This document shows, one piece after another, positions 49,070 to 61,790 of a stretch of 64,000 nucleotides of DNA (within the stretch, counting starts at the first letter, position 1; each line of letters begins with the position of its first letter). The notes below the pieces were generated by a model. It was not told the origin of the DNA. It saw nothing but the letters and a program-made list of their open reading frames with translations, and did not search any database. The translations under genes were made by a program, and so were the position numbers. The stretch is from Dermacentor variabilis (taxonomy: Eukaryota > Arthropoda > Arachnida > Ixodida > Ixodidae): NCBI RefSeq assembly GCF_050947875.1, contig NC_134572.1, forward strand, positions 116,625,709 through 116,689,708, in the 5' to 3' direction.

Positions 49070-49720
49070 GGTTGATGTTCGATTGAGACTTTATTTTGTC
49101 AGGGCAGTCGTTATTGCTTTATGAACACAGTGATATACACTCAGTGGTTCGAATGCCAGTCTAGAGAGGTTCTTGGCTAGAATCTTATCAATGCGCGTCC
49201 GGTGATGCGTGGTAGTTACCATGCGGTTAGAGTAGCATTGCAGACTAAACTCTCCCTACGTGCTTTCCAACCATTTCGTCTCTGGCTTAGAAATGTCCAC
49301 GTTGAAGTCCCCGTTGATGATCACAGGTGTGGTATCGTCCTTTCTGACCCACTGGAAATATCTGGTCATAAACTCCTTGATTTCCGACTCGGAAGTAGCG
49401 CGGGCGAGATGTGCACCGTCGAGATCGCGATTCCTTCTTCCATTTGTATAGCACAAACATCCGCACAGTCGGTGACGATTCTGTTCATCCCAAGGTCGAA
49501 CGGTTGCACTTGAATGCCGTTCTTTACGTATATAGCAGAACCTGCAGAGCGCTACTCCTCCCGGCGATCCCACACGAATCTGGTGTAGCCAATGAGCTGG
49601 CAGAACGAGTCTGACAACGTTTCCAAAAGACATAGTACGGGTATATCGTTCAGGATTGCAACGTGATTGAGATCTTCCGCATGCAGATTCAGTGAACGAA
49701 TGTTCAATGCCGCAATCGTA
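49070..49720 (-). pseudogene. Endonuclease (EEP family) domain, frameshifted
   Basis: On the minus strand, ALNIRSLNLHAEDLN starts near 49710, followed by VLCLLETLSDSF (the usual SETW position is LETL). A frameshift leads to GSPGGVALC and later VIINGDFNVDISKPETKW (about 49290-49340). A further shift gives RTRIDKILAKNL and a degraded SDH block reading VYHCVHKAI (about 49110). This covers the whole endonuclease domain but no reverse transcriptase. The family matches the fragment at 44902-45190. It could be the 5' part of a LINE ORF2, or an endonuclease captured by another transposon class. Confidence 0.75.
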
Positions 49721-50145
49721 TGCGGCTCCTGCAGTGCGAAACATTTCTATCAAAAATATTTACACGTGTGCCTGCGACCTCTTTGGGTCCCACGTGTAAC
49801 AAGAATAGTTCAAGGGCGCGTTACATGTAGGTTCCCGAGCCCACATGGGTATGTGCCATCGAGCTTGGACCCTTTCTGCATTATCACCAGGATCGGCCCG
49901 CATGATGATTTTTTCTGGGGCCGGACGCCGAAGGAAACTACGGAAGATTAGTCATAATCTGCTTTCGCTGTAATAATATTATATGTCAATGATATCTTTA
50001 AAGACTATTTGGGGAGTTAGGTAAGGGGAACGTAGCTAAGTGTGACTCAATAGGGAAGCTTCACGCGCGAAGCTCTATAGTGGCTTAAAAATACAAACAA
50101 GACAGAAATTCAAAGAAAGATGGAAACTTCAAACGACGAGGAGCA
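49721..50145. other. Unassigned DNA
   Basis: No gene recognised. Confidence 0.35.
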
Positions 50146-50228
50146 GTCGAAAAAGGAATGTCGCTTTAAGCCAATGTGTCAAGTCTCCTTGTCGAAACGT
50201 TGGCTTAAAGCGACGTTCCTTGTTCGAC
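50146..50228. repeat. Palindromic repeat, copy B
   Basis: Arms of 31 nt (50146-50176 and 50198-50228) pair at about 27 positions, including GTCGCTTTAAGCCAA against TTGGCTTAAAGCGAC, around a 21-nt centre that contains TCAAG and CTTGTCGAAA. Copy A is at 36467-36562. The structure looks like two head-to-head copies of one terminal sequence. Confidence 0.6.
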
Positions 50229-52056
50229 CACTCCTGACCATATAGTGGGTTAAACGTTTCTTTGGCGTTAGCGCGTGCTCGGAACCAGTCCTCCAACGAT
50301 GTCAATTCCTTACGCCGGTACATTTCCAGGAACGTCTTGAGCCCTCCGCATACCCACACGAAGTGGTAAACAGTTGGAGTTACTTAACCTAAGCATGCAT
50401 ACCATTTTACTCCTGGAGGTGACATCGAGTGGTCGGGGTCATTGCTTTGCCGTTGCCACAGCTATAAGGCGACGAAGTCGTCTGTCGGGGCCTACCTTGA
50501 TCTTTTCTTGGTTTCAAGGAGTTGCTCTCGAGATAGCACTCTGGGAAGAGGATCTTATGGTGGGCAGTACGCAAGAGAGAGGAACTATCCTCCGATTTCG
50601 AAAGAGCTCCGTATTCAGAAACGCGACTCGACTAGAACCTTAAGAGTAGGGCGCTCAAGAGCTGTTCGTAGGCATGCGTATGAAGGCTTCCTATACTAGA
50701 GTTTAGGTCAGTGTCATGTCACGGTTGAAGCAAGGACGGTGCTTCCTAAAAGAATGTTGGTGAATTCCTGAGGAAGGCTGTGTTACGTGTCCTTTTGTGA
50801 TTAATGGCGAACTTTGCCAATCCGGTGCCTTCGTGTTGAAAGTGAGAGTGTCTGTCTAGGAAGCGTTTATTCGAATCTCCACGGAGCGTAATTTAAGCGT
50901 CTTCATGATTAAATGAGCGGCGTCACCTTCCACATCAGAGAGCCTGCAGGTGTAGGGCGAGGTAAATGTCGAGCGGTTCGTATCGGGCAAGGAGAAATGC
51001 TGTTTTGCCACCACAGTCGAGCGCACATAAGATAGTTAAATATTCATCCGTACATCCAGCTGAGAAGGAATATGCGCCTCTCAGCTAGGACTGCTGAGTT
51101 TTGCCGAGTGGCGCTTACTTAGGCAAACATTTTCGTCCTAACACTCCATACGATGTGTCGGCCAATGCAGTTGGAATACTAAACCGATACGCTCCCGCGG
51201 TCAGCGTATATGAGACCTGGAACACGCCTCCTTATGTGTTATGTTTAGGCAGCGCATTTGGGCGGTTCTCGCCTAGAACTATTCCGACAACCACTACAAT
51301 AGTTCGCAATTTTGCGGGGACACACAGGGAAATAATTTTCCGGGAATCGAGCACTCTTTTAAGGCCTCGTAATCAAGTCTGAATACAAATAGAAGCAATG
51401 AAAGAGTTGCCGCGTAACTTTGGTTTCGTTCCGGTCATCGTGCTTCAGGCGATTCGAGCAGAAGCAGAAGCAGGGGAGGGCTGCTGGCGCTTCCCCTAGC
51501 CAAATCTGGGGCTGCGTAATTTCACAACGCCGACGACGTCCCTACTTCACAACTCACTATCTACTAACTCATTCTCACAATTACGTCCTGCCGAGGGAGC
51601 ATCGACTTATAACCCGGTTCGAACCCTTCTTGGCGACTCTGGCCAATAACAAGAACGAGATGCCTTGGGAAGGCCGAGGTAGGGGAAATGGCGCTGTCCT
51701 TAGTCACACCGCCTAGGGATATTAGTTAAGCAAGGTTATTTGTATACGCACCGCGCCTCCTCCAGGCCACCTGGCACGCGAGTTCTTCCTACATATCCCC
51801 GCGGGGCCAACGTGACGCGGACCTCGGCGCGGCCTCATCGGCCACTTCCGTTCGCGGATATTTATTATTGCCAGCTCGCGCGCTTGCTTGCACACTCGCT
51901 CGCTGGCGAGGAAGTGAAAACGAGTCCACCGCCTTCGAGGCCACGGAACCTGCGGGAGCGGGCCAATTGACTCGACGCGTATCGCAGTTTTCGCCGCACT
52001 GCGGGATCGCGCTATGCGTGGACAAAGGTCGTGGACTGTCGCGTCGGCAGTCTTGG
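50229..52056. other. Unassigned DNA
   Basis: No gene recognised; GC rises from about 51730 towards the next element. Confidence 0.4.
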
Positions 52057-52232
52057 GGAGGTATCCTGTAAGAGTCCACCTAGTGGACATGTCCATTTCG
52101 TCTGTTGCTGAAACGCCGATTGGCTGTAGCGCCTCGCTGCTGCGGACGCGCAGCCCAGCCCAGCCGATCAGAATTTCAATAGCAGACGAAATGGACATGT
52201 CCACTATAGGTGGACTCCTACAGAATACCTCC
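52057..52232. mobile_element. Short MITE-like element with long terminal inverted repeats, 176 bp
   Basis: The left end GGAGGTATCCTGTAAGAGTC and the inverse of the right end (GGAGGTATTCTGTAGGAGTC) match. The match extends through CCACCTA...GTGGACATGTCCATTTCGTCTG for about 50 bp on each side. The centre of about 75 bp is GC-rich. Each arm also holds a small palindrome, GGACATGTCC. A target-site duplication is not obvious. No coding capacity. Confidence 0.75.
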
Positions 52233-54968
52233 TTTCGTCTGCTCACCCCTTCAAGCGGGTTTCGTTCTGAGTTTTGCATGGTGATCTGCTTGTAATTACT
52301 ACCACCTGAGCGACGTTTCATGTCTTACTTTCATATTACAGCGAGTTGCCCGCATTTCATATGAGGTCCCTGTTTCGGTTGTGTTTCTTCGGTCTTTTAT
52401 CTATCAGTCGTTGGCTCCTCTACTTCAGAAACTTATTGTCTACGCCCTCTACTAAAGGTGCCTAATCATACTTCCTCGATAGCCCTGAAGTTATATTCTT
52501 GCTATCTAGCCTACCACTTCTTAATGTGACCTTCTTCTGTAGAAATGAGGTTGTACGACTTATTGTTAGAGACATATAGCTTGTCTATCGTGTTTATTTT
52601 CCTTGGGACTTGTCCTTTCTAATATGTAAAGTCTACGTGTTGCCTATTACCAAATATCGGTATGAAGTCTCTTTCCTTTGGTCCACGGTTCTTCCGAACC
52701 AGTCTTCCTCAGAAAGTAAGCGCACTCTTAATGACAAATAGTTTATAAGGTAATTACTTAACAGTCTGTTCACACAAAATCTATGACATCTATATAAGCT
52801 CTCGATAGACAATCTAAATAAGTATTTGGCAGGGTTCTTTCCTATTCCCATCAGAACCAGTCGTTACTGACTTGTTGTCGATGGACTCACAAGCATACAA
52901 AAAAAAGCAATGATTATTCCAAAATGTTTTTTGACAACTCCTTTTTCGAATGCCGCTGAGCCGCGATTTGTCTGCTACGGCTTACAGGGATGAAGACGTG
53001 TGATGCACTCTAGGCGAAGCTAAGAGGAACACGCGCGATAGCATGTGTGTATGCCTGGACAGACATTAAAGAGGGTCCGGAAGAGGTGGGGGAAGGGAGG
53101 GGGGGCTGCAAAAATAGTTCCAGCGTAACGATTGACCCTGCTAGGTCTCTCCTCCTCCGCAGTACCCTCCTCCTTGCTACGTTGCTTGCCCGCTTGTTGT
53201 GTCTCGCTTGATCTGCCATCGTGAAAGCAGAAAACAAAAGTGCGCGCGATGGTAATCTCCGGTGTGCGTCTGTCGGTGTGTGTGTGTGCCGCCCGCAGGG
53301 GCGCTCGCCGAACGCTCAACCGGAAATGACGAGGCCAAGCGTAACGTCACAGGTGATCGAGCTGGTGGCCGCAGCTCATCGCGATTCCCTGCACGGCCAG
53401 CCAGGCAGGTAGCCGGCAATGAAACCGCGTTCGCGCGAACGTAATGCATGTGGAAGCGCACGGGACCATTCCGCATGCCGCACTGGCCAATCGAAACAGA
53501 CTAAGAACTACAATGCCAGTCGAGCCCTCAGTTCCTAATTTCGCTGAGCTTAGGCACGCACGAATAGCGATGGGTTGAAACCGATATGCAGAGGCAGCGG
53601 AGGGGGGGGGGTGAGAGGGAAACGGGTGGCGTATGCTTCCGCACAACAACTATCCAGCTGCAGGAAACGCGTCTCTTCCGCTCAACTGACGAAGCTATGC
53701 ATGCGATGACGCAGCACTGCATCGTGCATTAGAGTTACTGTGTAGGCTGGAATATACACGAACACCGTTGTGCATGACTGCAGAACAGTTATTCGCTACC
53801 TTAGCGCGCTATTGTGTGTTGTGCGCTCGAAGCTCAGCCTTGCAAGATTTCCTCGCTGATTACTGAAGTGCCGACCCGTTCAGTTACACTTGATGGGGTA
53901 GCTGAAATGCGTGAACAGCCCCTAGGTGGGCTGCTTAGAAGATAGGATAGAAAAAGAGATGGCAGAGTGAAAAATTAACTGTCATTCGACTTGCATGAAC
54001 TTCGGAAATATACATACACTAAAATTGAAAAGGCGAAATGTAGGAACCGTTTGAAACAAATCGATTCTGAAGAAAACAGCACCGAAGTGCTGATAACATG
54101 CGAAGAGGCACAGCTGCACTTCATACAAGCGACAGTCTGGAAAGTCCGGAAAAACAAGAAATATGCATTAAATCTGTTTTATTTGAATACAGCTATTGTG
54201 TTTAGAACTAATGTACAGTATTACATTATTATGTACGCACAATGCATTCTGTTTATGGTAGTCACATGCTGTCAAAATAAAAAAAATAAGAAAATAACTT
54301 CAAATGGTTATTCAATGTGAGTTATACTTCAGTCGAAGGAAAACGTTTGGTGACTCTACTTTTTGCCCATCATTCTTACCGAAATTAGGCTCTTACCAAA
54401 ATTCTGCGGTCCATTATAACAAAAGTTTATTCTGGAGACTGCACTGTATCAGTGTCACTGTGTTTTCGATGTTCTGAGTTCCCCTCTTTGCTGTTTGTAC
54501 TTCGATAATTTACTTTCAGATGAGTTCCCCGCTCAGCTAATCTCCATCATCTAGTGTTGAAAGCGATGCACGACGCCTCGTCAGAGCGTGACGTTCCGCG
54601 AAGGTCGTTGCCGTCTCGTTGTGCGGCGAATTTCTTAAGGTGGACGAACTTCCTTAATAAGCTGTCATGAGTAGGGATATGCTGAACGCATGATTTATTT
54701 CGCGGAAGATGAGAGAAAGGTATTGCTACAAAGTTTGTTTGCGCTGTAGAGTCCTCAGAAAGCGTTGTCATTCGCCGCCGAGTGCAACTTACCTTTAAAC
54801 CAAGCCACTTACGAGCTCTCAATGTATAAGGGCACCAGAGGCGCATTCGCGCCGTTGACGCTGCCGTCGTCGCCGTCGTTGTCGTGCTGTCCCGCCATCC
54901 ACGGTGCATGCGTGGCCCGCGTTCGGAGGTTTAGGAGGTCTTCGGAAACGCGGAGTGCGTTTGGCTGG
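52233..54968. other. Unassigned DNA
   Basis: No gene recognised. Contains a G run at 53602-53611 and a short GTGTGTGTGC tract near 53278. A/T-rich around 54180-54310. Confidence 0.4.
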
Positions 54969-54969
54969 A

Positions 54970-55052
<83 letters not shown>
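54969..55052. repeat. (AAT)n microsatellite
   Basis: About 28 AAT units without interruption. The apparent poly-Asn, poly-Ile and poly-Leu frames are repeat artefacts. Confidence 0.97.
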
Positions 55053-55054
<2 letters not shown>

Positions 55055-57503
55055 GGACGGCGCATAATGGCCACACCATCGAGTCTCCGCTCAATCGGGT
55101 TCGTTGGTGGGAACCAGGCCAGCGCTCTGCTTTCCGCTACTGGCATGAGCGCGTTGTGCGCACGAGCAATTATCAGCACAACAGCGTTCCTGCCTTGCTG
55201 CTGCGTGTATGCGCCGCTACGAGCGGGACGAGCTGTAAGCGTCAAGCTAGCGTTGTCTAATATTGCAGTCGGCGCTGGCTTAATACCCACGGCGTCCCGT
55301 CGGTACCACTTCGTGCACTGTCGAGGATCGGCGCGCCTGCGACGCCACTGGCGGCGCTGCTCATCGTACCAGCGTTGTGAGACGCCTGGTAGCTGCGAGG
55401 GCGCTGTTCCTCTTTGTCCGGCAGGGACACCATGCGCGCTTCGTCGTGCCTATTCGAGAACAGGGCACAGCTAGAACGCCGTCCGAAGAGTTCGAGTGCA
55501 GCGCTAAACTTTGTCCATGGTCCCCCGTCGTGCGAAACTGCCAAATTTGTTTCTTGTGGTGCGTCGTGGGCATAACATTTTCTCTTCCGTGAAACATTTT
55601 TGTCGGATTTAATTCCTGGCCATGTTTCTTGAGAAATGTACATCACTGGACCAGAAAGAAAGAAAGGAAATCTAGACGGTGCGTGTTTGAAAAAGAACGC
55701 TTAAGTAAGCAATGAGAAAAAGAATTAGAAGGCTCTTCAACTTCGAACTAACGTTGACGAAAGGAAACGTCATCGTGAGCGACTAGTTGGGGGGAGCTTG
55801 AATGGGGCAATGTCACAGGCGCAATGCACTCTATCGCTTCACCCCTCGCGTGACGGGGGTACGAGGTGCGTCGGACTGCCTAAACTCTTTGACTGCGATC
55901 TCTTCGGGATCGATTCACATTTCCAGACTGAACCTACCCACGGGGCACGTTTATAGATCGCACTACTTTTGGGATCGGCCCAGTTCTGTTAGGCGCCGGC
56001 ATCGGCCCGGGAAATATATATATAGGTTATTAACACATATCCGATACGGAAGAGGGCGCGTAATTCGCTAAGAAAAGCATTGTCTTGAAAAAAGCTCAAT
56101 CTTAAGGGGAGATTCGATCAAATTGGATATAACCGAGAGCACAAATCCTGTCTTATGATCAGTCTTGCCACCGGCAAATACCGAGCGCGCACGTGGCCCC
56201 TTTCAAGTGCTTCGCCTCCCCATTACCATCGTCGTGCCGCGCATTGAGGCGACCGGCTTAATCGCATACCTTCGACGATCGGCAACTGTTCAGACGCTGG
56301 CACGAAAAAAGCTGAGAAGAGTGATCCCTTTTTTTTTCTCCTATTCTCGCCGCATTGCACGCGATCATCTCGCGCTTGGAAACGCGTGGCGGCGCCGGTA
56401 TACCCACGGAGAAGTCGCTCGGGCGCACCGCACGCTGCCGACGCGGGTTTCCCGCCGCGAAGAGCAACAAGTCAGCGTGAGCAGTAGGTCACGAGGAAAA
56501 GAGAACCCCCCCTACTCGGGGTGCGCGAAAGAAAGAAGCGCCGCCGGCGCTGCGTTGAAGCCGAAACGTCCCGTCACGATCGGATCGCAGCGGGAGGGCA
56601 CCTGCCTCGCCTCGGCTGTGCGGCTTCGTCGCGGTCTTTCGTTGGGTTCGTTTACGCGATCGCACTATCCGCGCGCGCTCGCTCGTGGATTCTCGCGCGC
56701 GCCTCCTCTTCGTCGGGCATCCCGCGCCCTTCTTGCGACGCCGGCGGCGGCAGCCGAGGTCGTGCTTCGCCTTTCGACCTTTCTCGGGCGAAGGGGCGCT
56801 TTGTTGGACCTCGTCTCGGCCACGCGCGTATCGAGGCTCAGCAGCGCCGGTTCACGTGGTCTCGTGTGGCCCGTACGCGTATATACGGTAAGGGGGTTTT
56901 TCTTGCTCGTCCGCCGGTCGCCCCTTTTCCCCAATGACCTCGTTGGGGCGCGCAACTCTGGCGATTTCTGGGCCGAGCGCGCGCTCGTAGTTGGGCCTTT
57001 CTTTCTTTCTTCTTTCTTTTGTGTTCCGAACTTTTGTAATCCTCCGGGATTCGGTAATCGGGGAGCTCGCTTTGGGTGACCGGTTCCCCTTCGTCGGTCG
57101 GGTGACCGCGGGGATCGGTGCGAACGATCACCTTATAGCTCCTGCCGACTTATAATTAAGCGCATGCTAATCGTATTGGTTCAAGTACCGCCCCCGAGTC
57201 CTTTGTCTCGGCGTTACGAGCGCGCGACAATCGGACGGGGTGTCGAAGTGTGAAGCAGTAACGTAAGTTTGATGCGTCTGTAAGCAGATGCGGGGTATGG
57301 ACAGGGAATGGCAGTGAATTCGTTAGGCGCCGTTTGGATGGCTTCATTCTTTAGGCTGTACTCGGAAAGTGTGACGCCCGCCCACGTCACAAGTTTGGTG
57401 CTACAATGCCACGCCCCCCTCCTGTTACCTTTCAAGCAGGTGGTAGTAACGATCGATGATTACCAACCGGCGGCACTACTGTACGCCTGTTAGTGATCAT
57501 CTG
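55053..57503. other. Unassigned DNA with a CpG-rich block at about 56160-57130
   Basis: No gene recognised. The block is the longest CpG-rich segment in the window. A 304-aa plus-strand frame (56165-57079) crosses it, but it is Arg/Ser/Ala-rich, has open frames on both strands beside it and shows no domain, so I do not call it a gene. A promoter or GC-rich repeat is more likely. Confidence 0.4.

Positions 57504-57572
<69 letters not shown>
57504..57572. repeat. (AAT)n microsatellite
   Basis: About 23 AAT units, the same motif as at 54969-55052. Confidence 0.97.
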
Positions 57573-58114
57573 GAGCAGCAAATGTGACGCGAGATGCTGA
57601 AGCGGTCAATGTTATCGGTTGGCTGAGAAAAATTACGTCATACACTTTCACTGCATTGTTTTTAGATTGGGCATTACCTGGAACCCGACGGAACGTGTCC
57701 TCATAGTTACACGTGTATTCGTATATATAACTTGAATAATATAGACGGTCTTTGTTTTTGATAAATCGACCCAAGATGTTTGCGCCCATCAATTAATGAC
57801 GCCGGCGACCTTTCTGCAGCGTGTAATAAAGAATAACTCAGAGAAGCGTAAACGAATTATTCAAAAGTATAGAAAACGTCCTCGATGCGGACAGAGGACA
57901 TAGCACACACAGTAATAGGTGACAAGTAATAGGGACCAAATCCACAAAAGCTCTTCGTTCGTAGGCGTCGTTGGAATGGCATGGCATGGTATACATATGA
58001 AATAAACATATAAAAAAGCGCTCTGTCCGTCGTATTTTCTTTTCTTTCTCTCGTCCCTTATCAGTTTGGCGCTACCCCTGCAACCACGAGCGGCTACCAC
58101 CTCACCCAATTTAC
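57573..58114. other. Unassigned DNA
   Basis: No gene recognised. Confidence 0.35.
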
Positions 58115-58456
58115 TATTCAGCTCAACCGGCTGTCACTAGCGACCGCGTTGGCACGCCTTGACGACAGGCCACTTTCAGAACAGTCAGTTTTGGAATGCC
58201 GACGTGAACTGTCATCGCAGCAAAAGTCGGTCAAGGCTCTGTTGACTTTTCTACGTGACAGTGGCCTATTAGAAAGACTGTAATGACCCCATTTCGTCCC
58301 TTTTCATATTTCTTTTCGCTTTTATTTTTGTCACGCTCTTCTTTCCGTCTTTACTTCCCCTTTCCCTTCCCCTAGTGCAGGGTAGCAAACCGGACGTTTT
58401 AAGTCTGGTTAACCTCCCTGCCTCCCTCTCATTTGCATCTCTCTCTCTCTCTTTTT
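58115..58456 (+). mobile_element. 5'-truncated RNase H LINE copy with (TC)n tail
   Basis: The last about 52 codons of ORF2 are open (58125-58283), ending in VKALLTFLRDSGLLERL and a stop. They parallel RNALRALLTFLRACELCDRL in the copy at 2740-4820. The 3' UTR includes GGGTAGCAAACCGGACG and GGTTAACCTCCCTGCC and ends in a (TC)n tail at about 58438-58453. It is the best-preserved tail of the family here. The 5' limit is approximate. Confidence 0.8.
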
Positions 58457-59800
58457 AAGAAAGAAATAATGTAGTCCTAATGTAATCAGTTAGCTTCATT
58501 GACGCGTTCCATTCTGGGAAGCCAGCATAACTTCTAGTGGCGCTTATCGTGGGCCGACAGGAAAGGACGAGTTTGGAACCGCATTGCAACGTTTCTTGCT
58601 TTACTGTTGGCAGGTAACGCTGAGCGAGTAAAAACACAATAAAGAAAATGGAAAGAATGGCGCAGTTTTAACCGCCTTCAATGAAACAGAAAAGTATTTT
58701 TGTACGGTTTGGTGACGTGTGGTCCTGCAAAAACGCACAAACAAACATGCGCGCACGCACGAGCGCCCCCGTCCCCTACACATACAATATTTGGCCACAT
58801 TCACGGCTAATGAGCATTTAAATTACCAGTGCCACTTTGTCTCATAATAAGATGCACCCAGTTGTTTATAGTACATGCCACAAGAATTTCTACAAAATCT
58901 TGTGCAGCTTCGTAACATCAAGTTAGCGTGCAAAAAAAGAAAAAAAAATGCATTGCAAATCAAAACAAAATATAGCTGTTTGCTTAAAATTCACATTGAG
59001 TGATTGTTTTCGTGCCATTTTGGAAAGCTCCTGAATAAATCGAGTGGCACGTTATAGTTGCTTCCTATTTCGTAGAGGAGCGAGAAAATGATAGGCTCGT
59101 TCCCAGGAATGCTTCTCTGGAAAGCCACTAGGAGCCTATGGTTTGTGACAATGATATGCGTATAGTAAACTCATTTGGGAATAACTGGCCTGTGCGGAAG
59201 TTTTAATACGAATTGGGCTAATGAAGGTGCCGGAACAAACGTGTCATATCGTTTAAAAGGACTTGTGGCAATCTTTCGTGCTACCACGCTGGACAAAAAT
59301 TTATTAAATAAGTAAGAATAAATGTACAAAAAACTAAGAGAAAGAAGTCTTGATGACGGCACTGCATATAAAAGCACATAAGATTTCATGGAGTTGTTAC
59401 TGGTTATACCACTTGATATAATTTCAGACAGAAAGCTTATGAGGCTACTTCGTTGACACATTTTAGTTAGGATACTCGTACATATGCTCTGGGCCTGAGA
59501 TCACCAGGTTGCGGCTTTCGAGAGCTGCGAAAAGTAGATAACCTCAGTTTATGAGAAGTTCGAGTTCTACCAAAGTTGACTAGTCTCCTGTATCATAGAG
59601 TATTGGCCGACTTAGCACCGTTTAACTGCTAGAAGTTCTCTTTTCTCTAGATGGCTGCCTTTAAGCAGGCTTTTTTGTAGCACAGTATGTTTAGCGGGGA
59701 AACACCCGCCGATTGAGAATAACGTATTGGGTATGAAAGTAAAACTTAGTGAAGGGTCGTTTAGTAATACTACGCGGGCGTGCCGAAGGCGCACACGTAT
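58457..59800. other. Unassigned DNA
   Basis: No gene recognised; an A-rich run lies at about 58930-58950. Confidence 0.4.
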
Positions 59801-59801
59801 A

Positions 59802-59892
<91 letters not shown>

Positions 59893-59893
59893 G
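59801..59893. repeat. (ACGC)n microsatellite
   Basis: About 23 units of ACGC. The Thr-His-Ala-Arg frames through it are artefacts. Confidence 0.97.
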
Positions 59894-60253
59894 CACTCAT
59901 TCTTGCCACTCGGAGAACACGGCGCCTACCCTGCCGTTCTTGCATCTTTGTATTTGTACGCTTCAGACTGCCGATGCTTTCATAGCCGCAGAACATAAGC
60001 TAAATAACCACTACCTTTCAGACCGGCACTTAAAGGAAGCTATTTGCAGCGACAAATAGTAAATGTGTCCCGAAGCTAGAAAGCACAGGGTCAAAATTTG
60101 CGCCGGCCCTCCGGCTACACTGAAGAAAATGTCACTCCCAGAGTAAAAGCATGCGTGGTGCCTTGAGTTGCTTAAAGAAACGCTGCTCAGAATCAAGTTG
60201 GTTAAACGTGGAGACGTTTTGCCGGTGGCTAGAATAAATGTGGCGTCGCTCGT

Positions 60254-60297
60254 CTTAAAGTTGCCTTAAAGTCACCTTAAAGTCCCTTGTCTTAAAG
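60254..60297. repeat. Short CTTAAAG repeat cluster
   Basis: CTTAAAG occurs at 60254, 60265, 60276 and 60291, with spacings of 11, 11 and 15 bp. It may be a young minisatellite seed. Confidence 0.6.
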
Positions 60298-61661
60298 GTG
60301 GCATGCTCAAGACGCACTGGTGGAAAGCCTGCCAGTATGAGAGAAAAAAGGAGTGAAAGAGAGAGAGAGAATGAGTGCGTTCAAAGGCTTCAGTGCGAGT
60401 CGTTATAGGCTTATCCGATGATGGCCGAGCACTGTGCTCTGTGCTATTCAGCAAGCCGCGTCAGCCTCTACGAAAGCTGATCGTGATCTCTCCCCGAGGG
60501 CACGGATCACTAATGCATTTCTCCACGTCCTACCATGAAGAAACAGGACGGTGTTTGTAAGAGTTTTGCTAGGGACGTTTTCTCTTTTTCGCCTCGCTTC
60601 CTCTTATTCCTCAGCCTAACGCGTCACGCGTGAGCAGCCAGTGTCTGGAGGACAGTGCACGAGCAAGTAGGCACACAACCTAGTTGGTTTCACCATCGCC
60701 TCCTATAACCAGCGGGTATTTTTCGAGGAAATGCGAGGAGACAAACAAATAAATGAATAACGAAGCCAACGCGAAAGCACGAATAGTGCGTTTGTTCCGG
60801 AGTGATGCCCGCATCGTGGTTTTCACAAAACATCACCGCTAATGAGGCCGTATTGCGTGGCGCGTTGGTCTTTTCGGTCGCGCGCGGAAAAGTGGAACGG
60901 GCACACATTAGCGGTTTTACAATCTTTCCATCTCAATATGTATTGTGGTGCTTTCTTTCAGTGAAACTACGGGTGCCAACTTCGCAATTATTTCTCATTT
61001 GCTTTACTCGAACTCGTCTGGGCCGCTAAAGTCGCGGTGCAGTCCAAACGACTCTTATCCAAACGAGCAACTAGCATTTAGGTGGCGATGGGTGTACAAG
61101 CGGAGCGAACTGGAAACCGGCGTTCTTCTTTGGGAAAGGTAAAGCAAATTGCGTTGCGAAAGGATCGTTTCACGCGGTACCACATTATCTGCGCCTAACG
61201 GGTGCCGCTTTAAAGGGCACAATTTGGGTTATTGTTTTTGGCTGCAAATCCAAACGTCTGCGATAGTCTAGGAGTCTAGGAGTCTAGAATATGGTGCGGT
61301 ATTTTTTTCTTTCAGCGCTTCCTTAATTTGTGAACTGCTAATTCTGGTGTGTGTAAAATTATAATGGTGTCAAGTTCGAGTGCTTATGCTTATTAAGGTA
61401 TCAAGCGCTCCGCACTTATTCTGAAAGCTGAAACAAATCAAGAGCTACACACTCAGAATGCAAGCAAACAAAGAGGCGACTGCAAGGGAAGCTGTGGGAT
61501 GAAACACATTCGATTGGGACCACATATTCTTCATACACTTTCTTGCGATATCTATAACAAGCAAATAAAATATGTTCATGGTGTAGAAATTTATCGGAAG
61601 TTTAGTACTGAAGGCTATAAGCATTCAAAGCGAGGGATACCGAACGAGGAGCGAAAGTTTA
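60298..61661. other. Unassigned DNA
   Basis: No gene recognised. A short CTAGGAGT tandem lies at about 61267-61287. Confidence 0.4.
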
Positions 61662-61697
61662 TCTCTCTCTCTCTCTCTGTGCGTGTGTGTGTGTGTG

Positions 61698-61788
<91 letters not shown>
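61662..61788. repeat. Compound (TC)n/(GT)n microsatellite
   Basis: TC tract at about 61662-61679, then about 108 bp of GT with a single GC interruption near 61702. Confidence 0.97.

Positions 61789-61790
<2 letters not shown>

Noticed and set aside
56165..57079. 304-aa open frame as a host gene
   Set aside because: No domain, strong Arg/Ser/Ala bias, and other long frames open on both strands of the same CpG-rich DNA.
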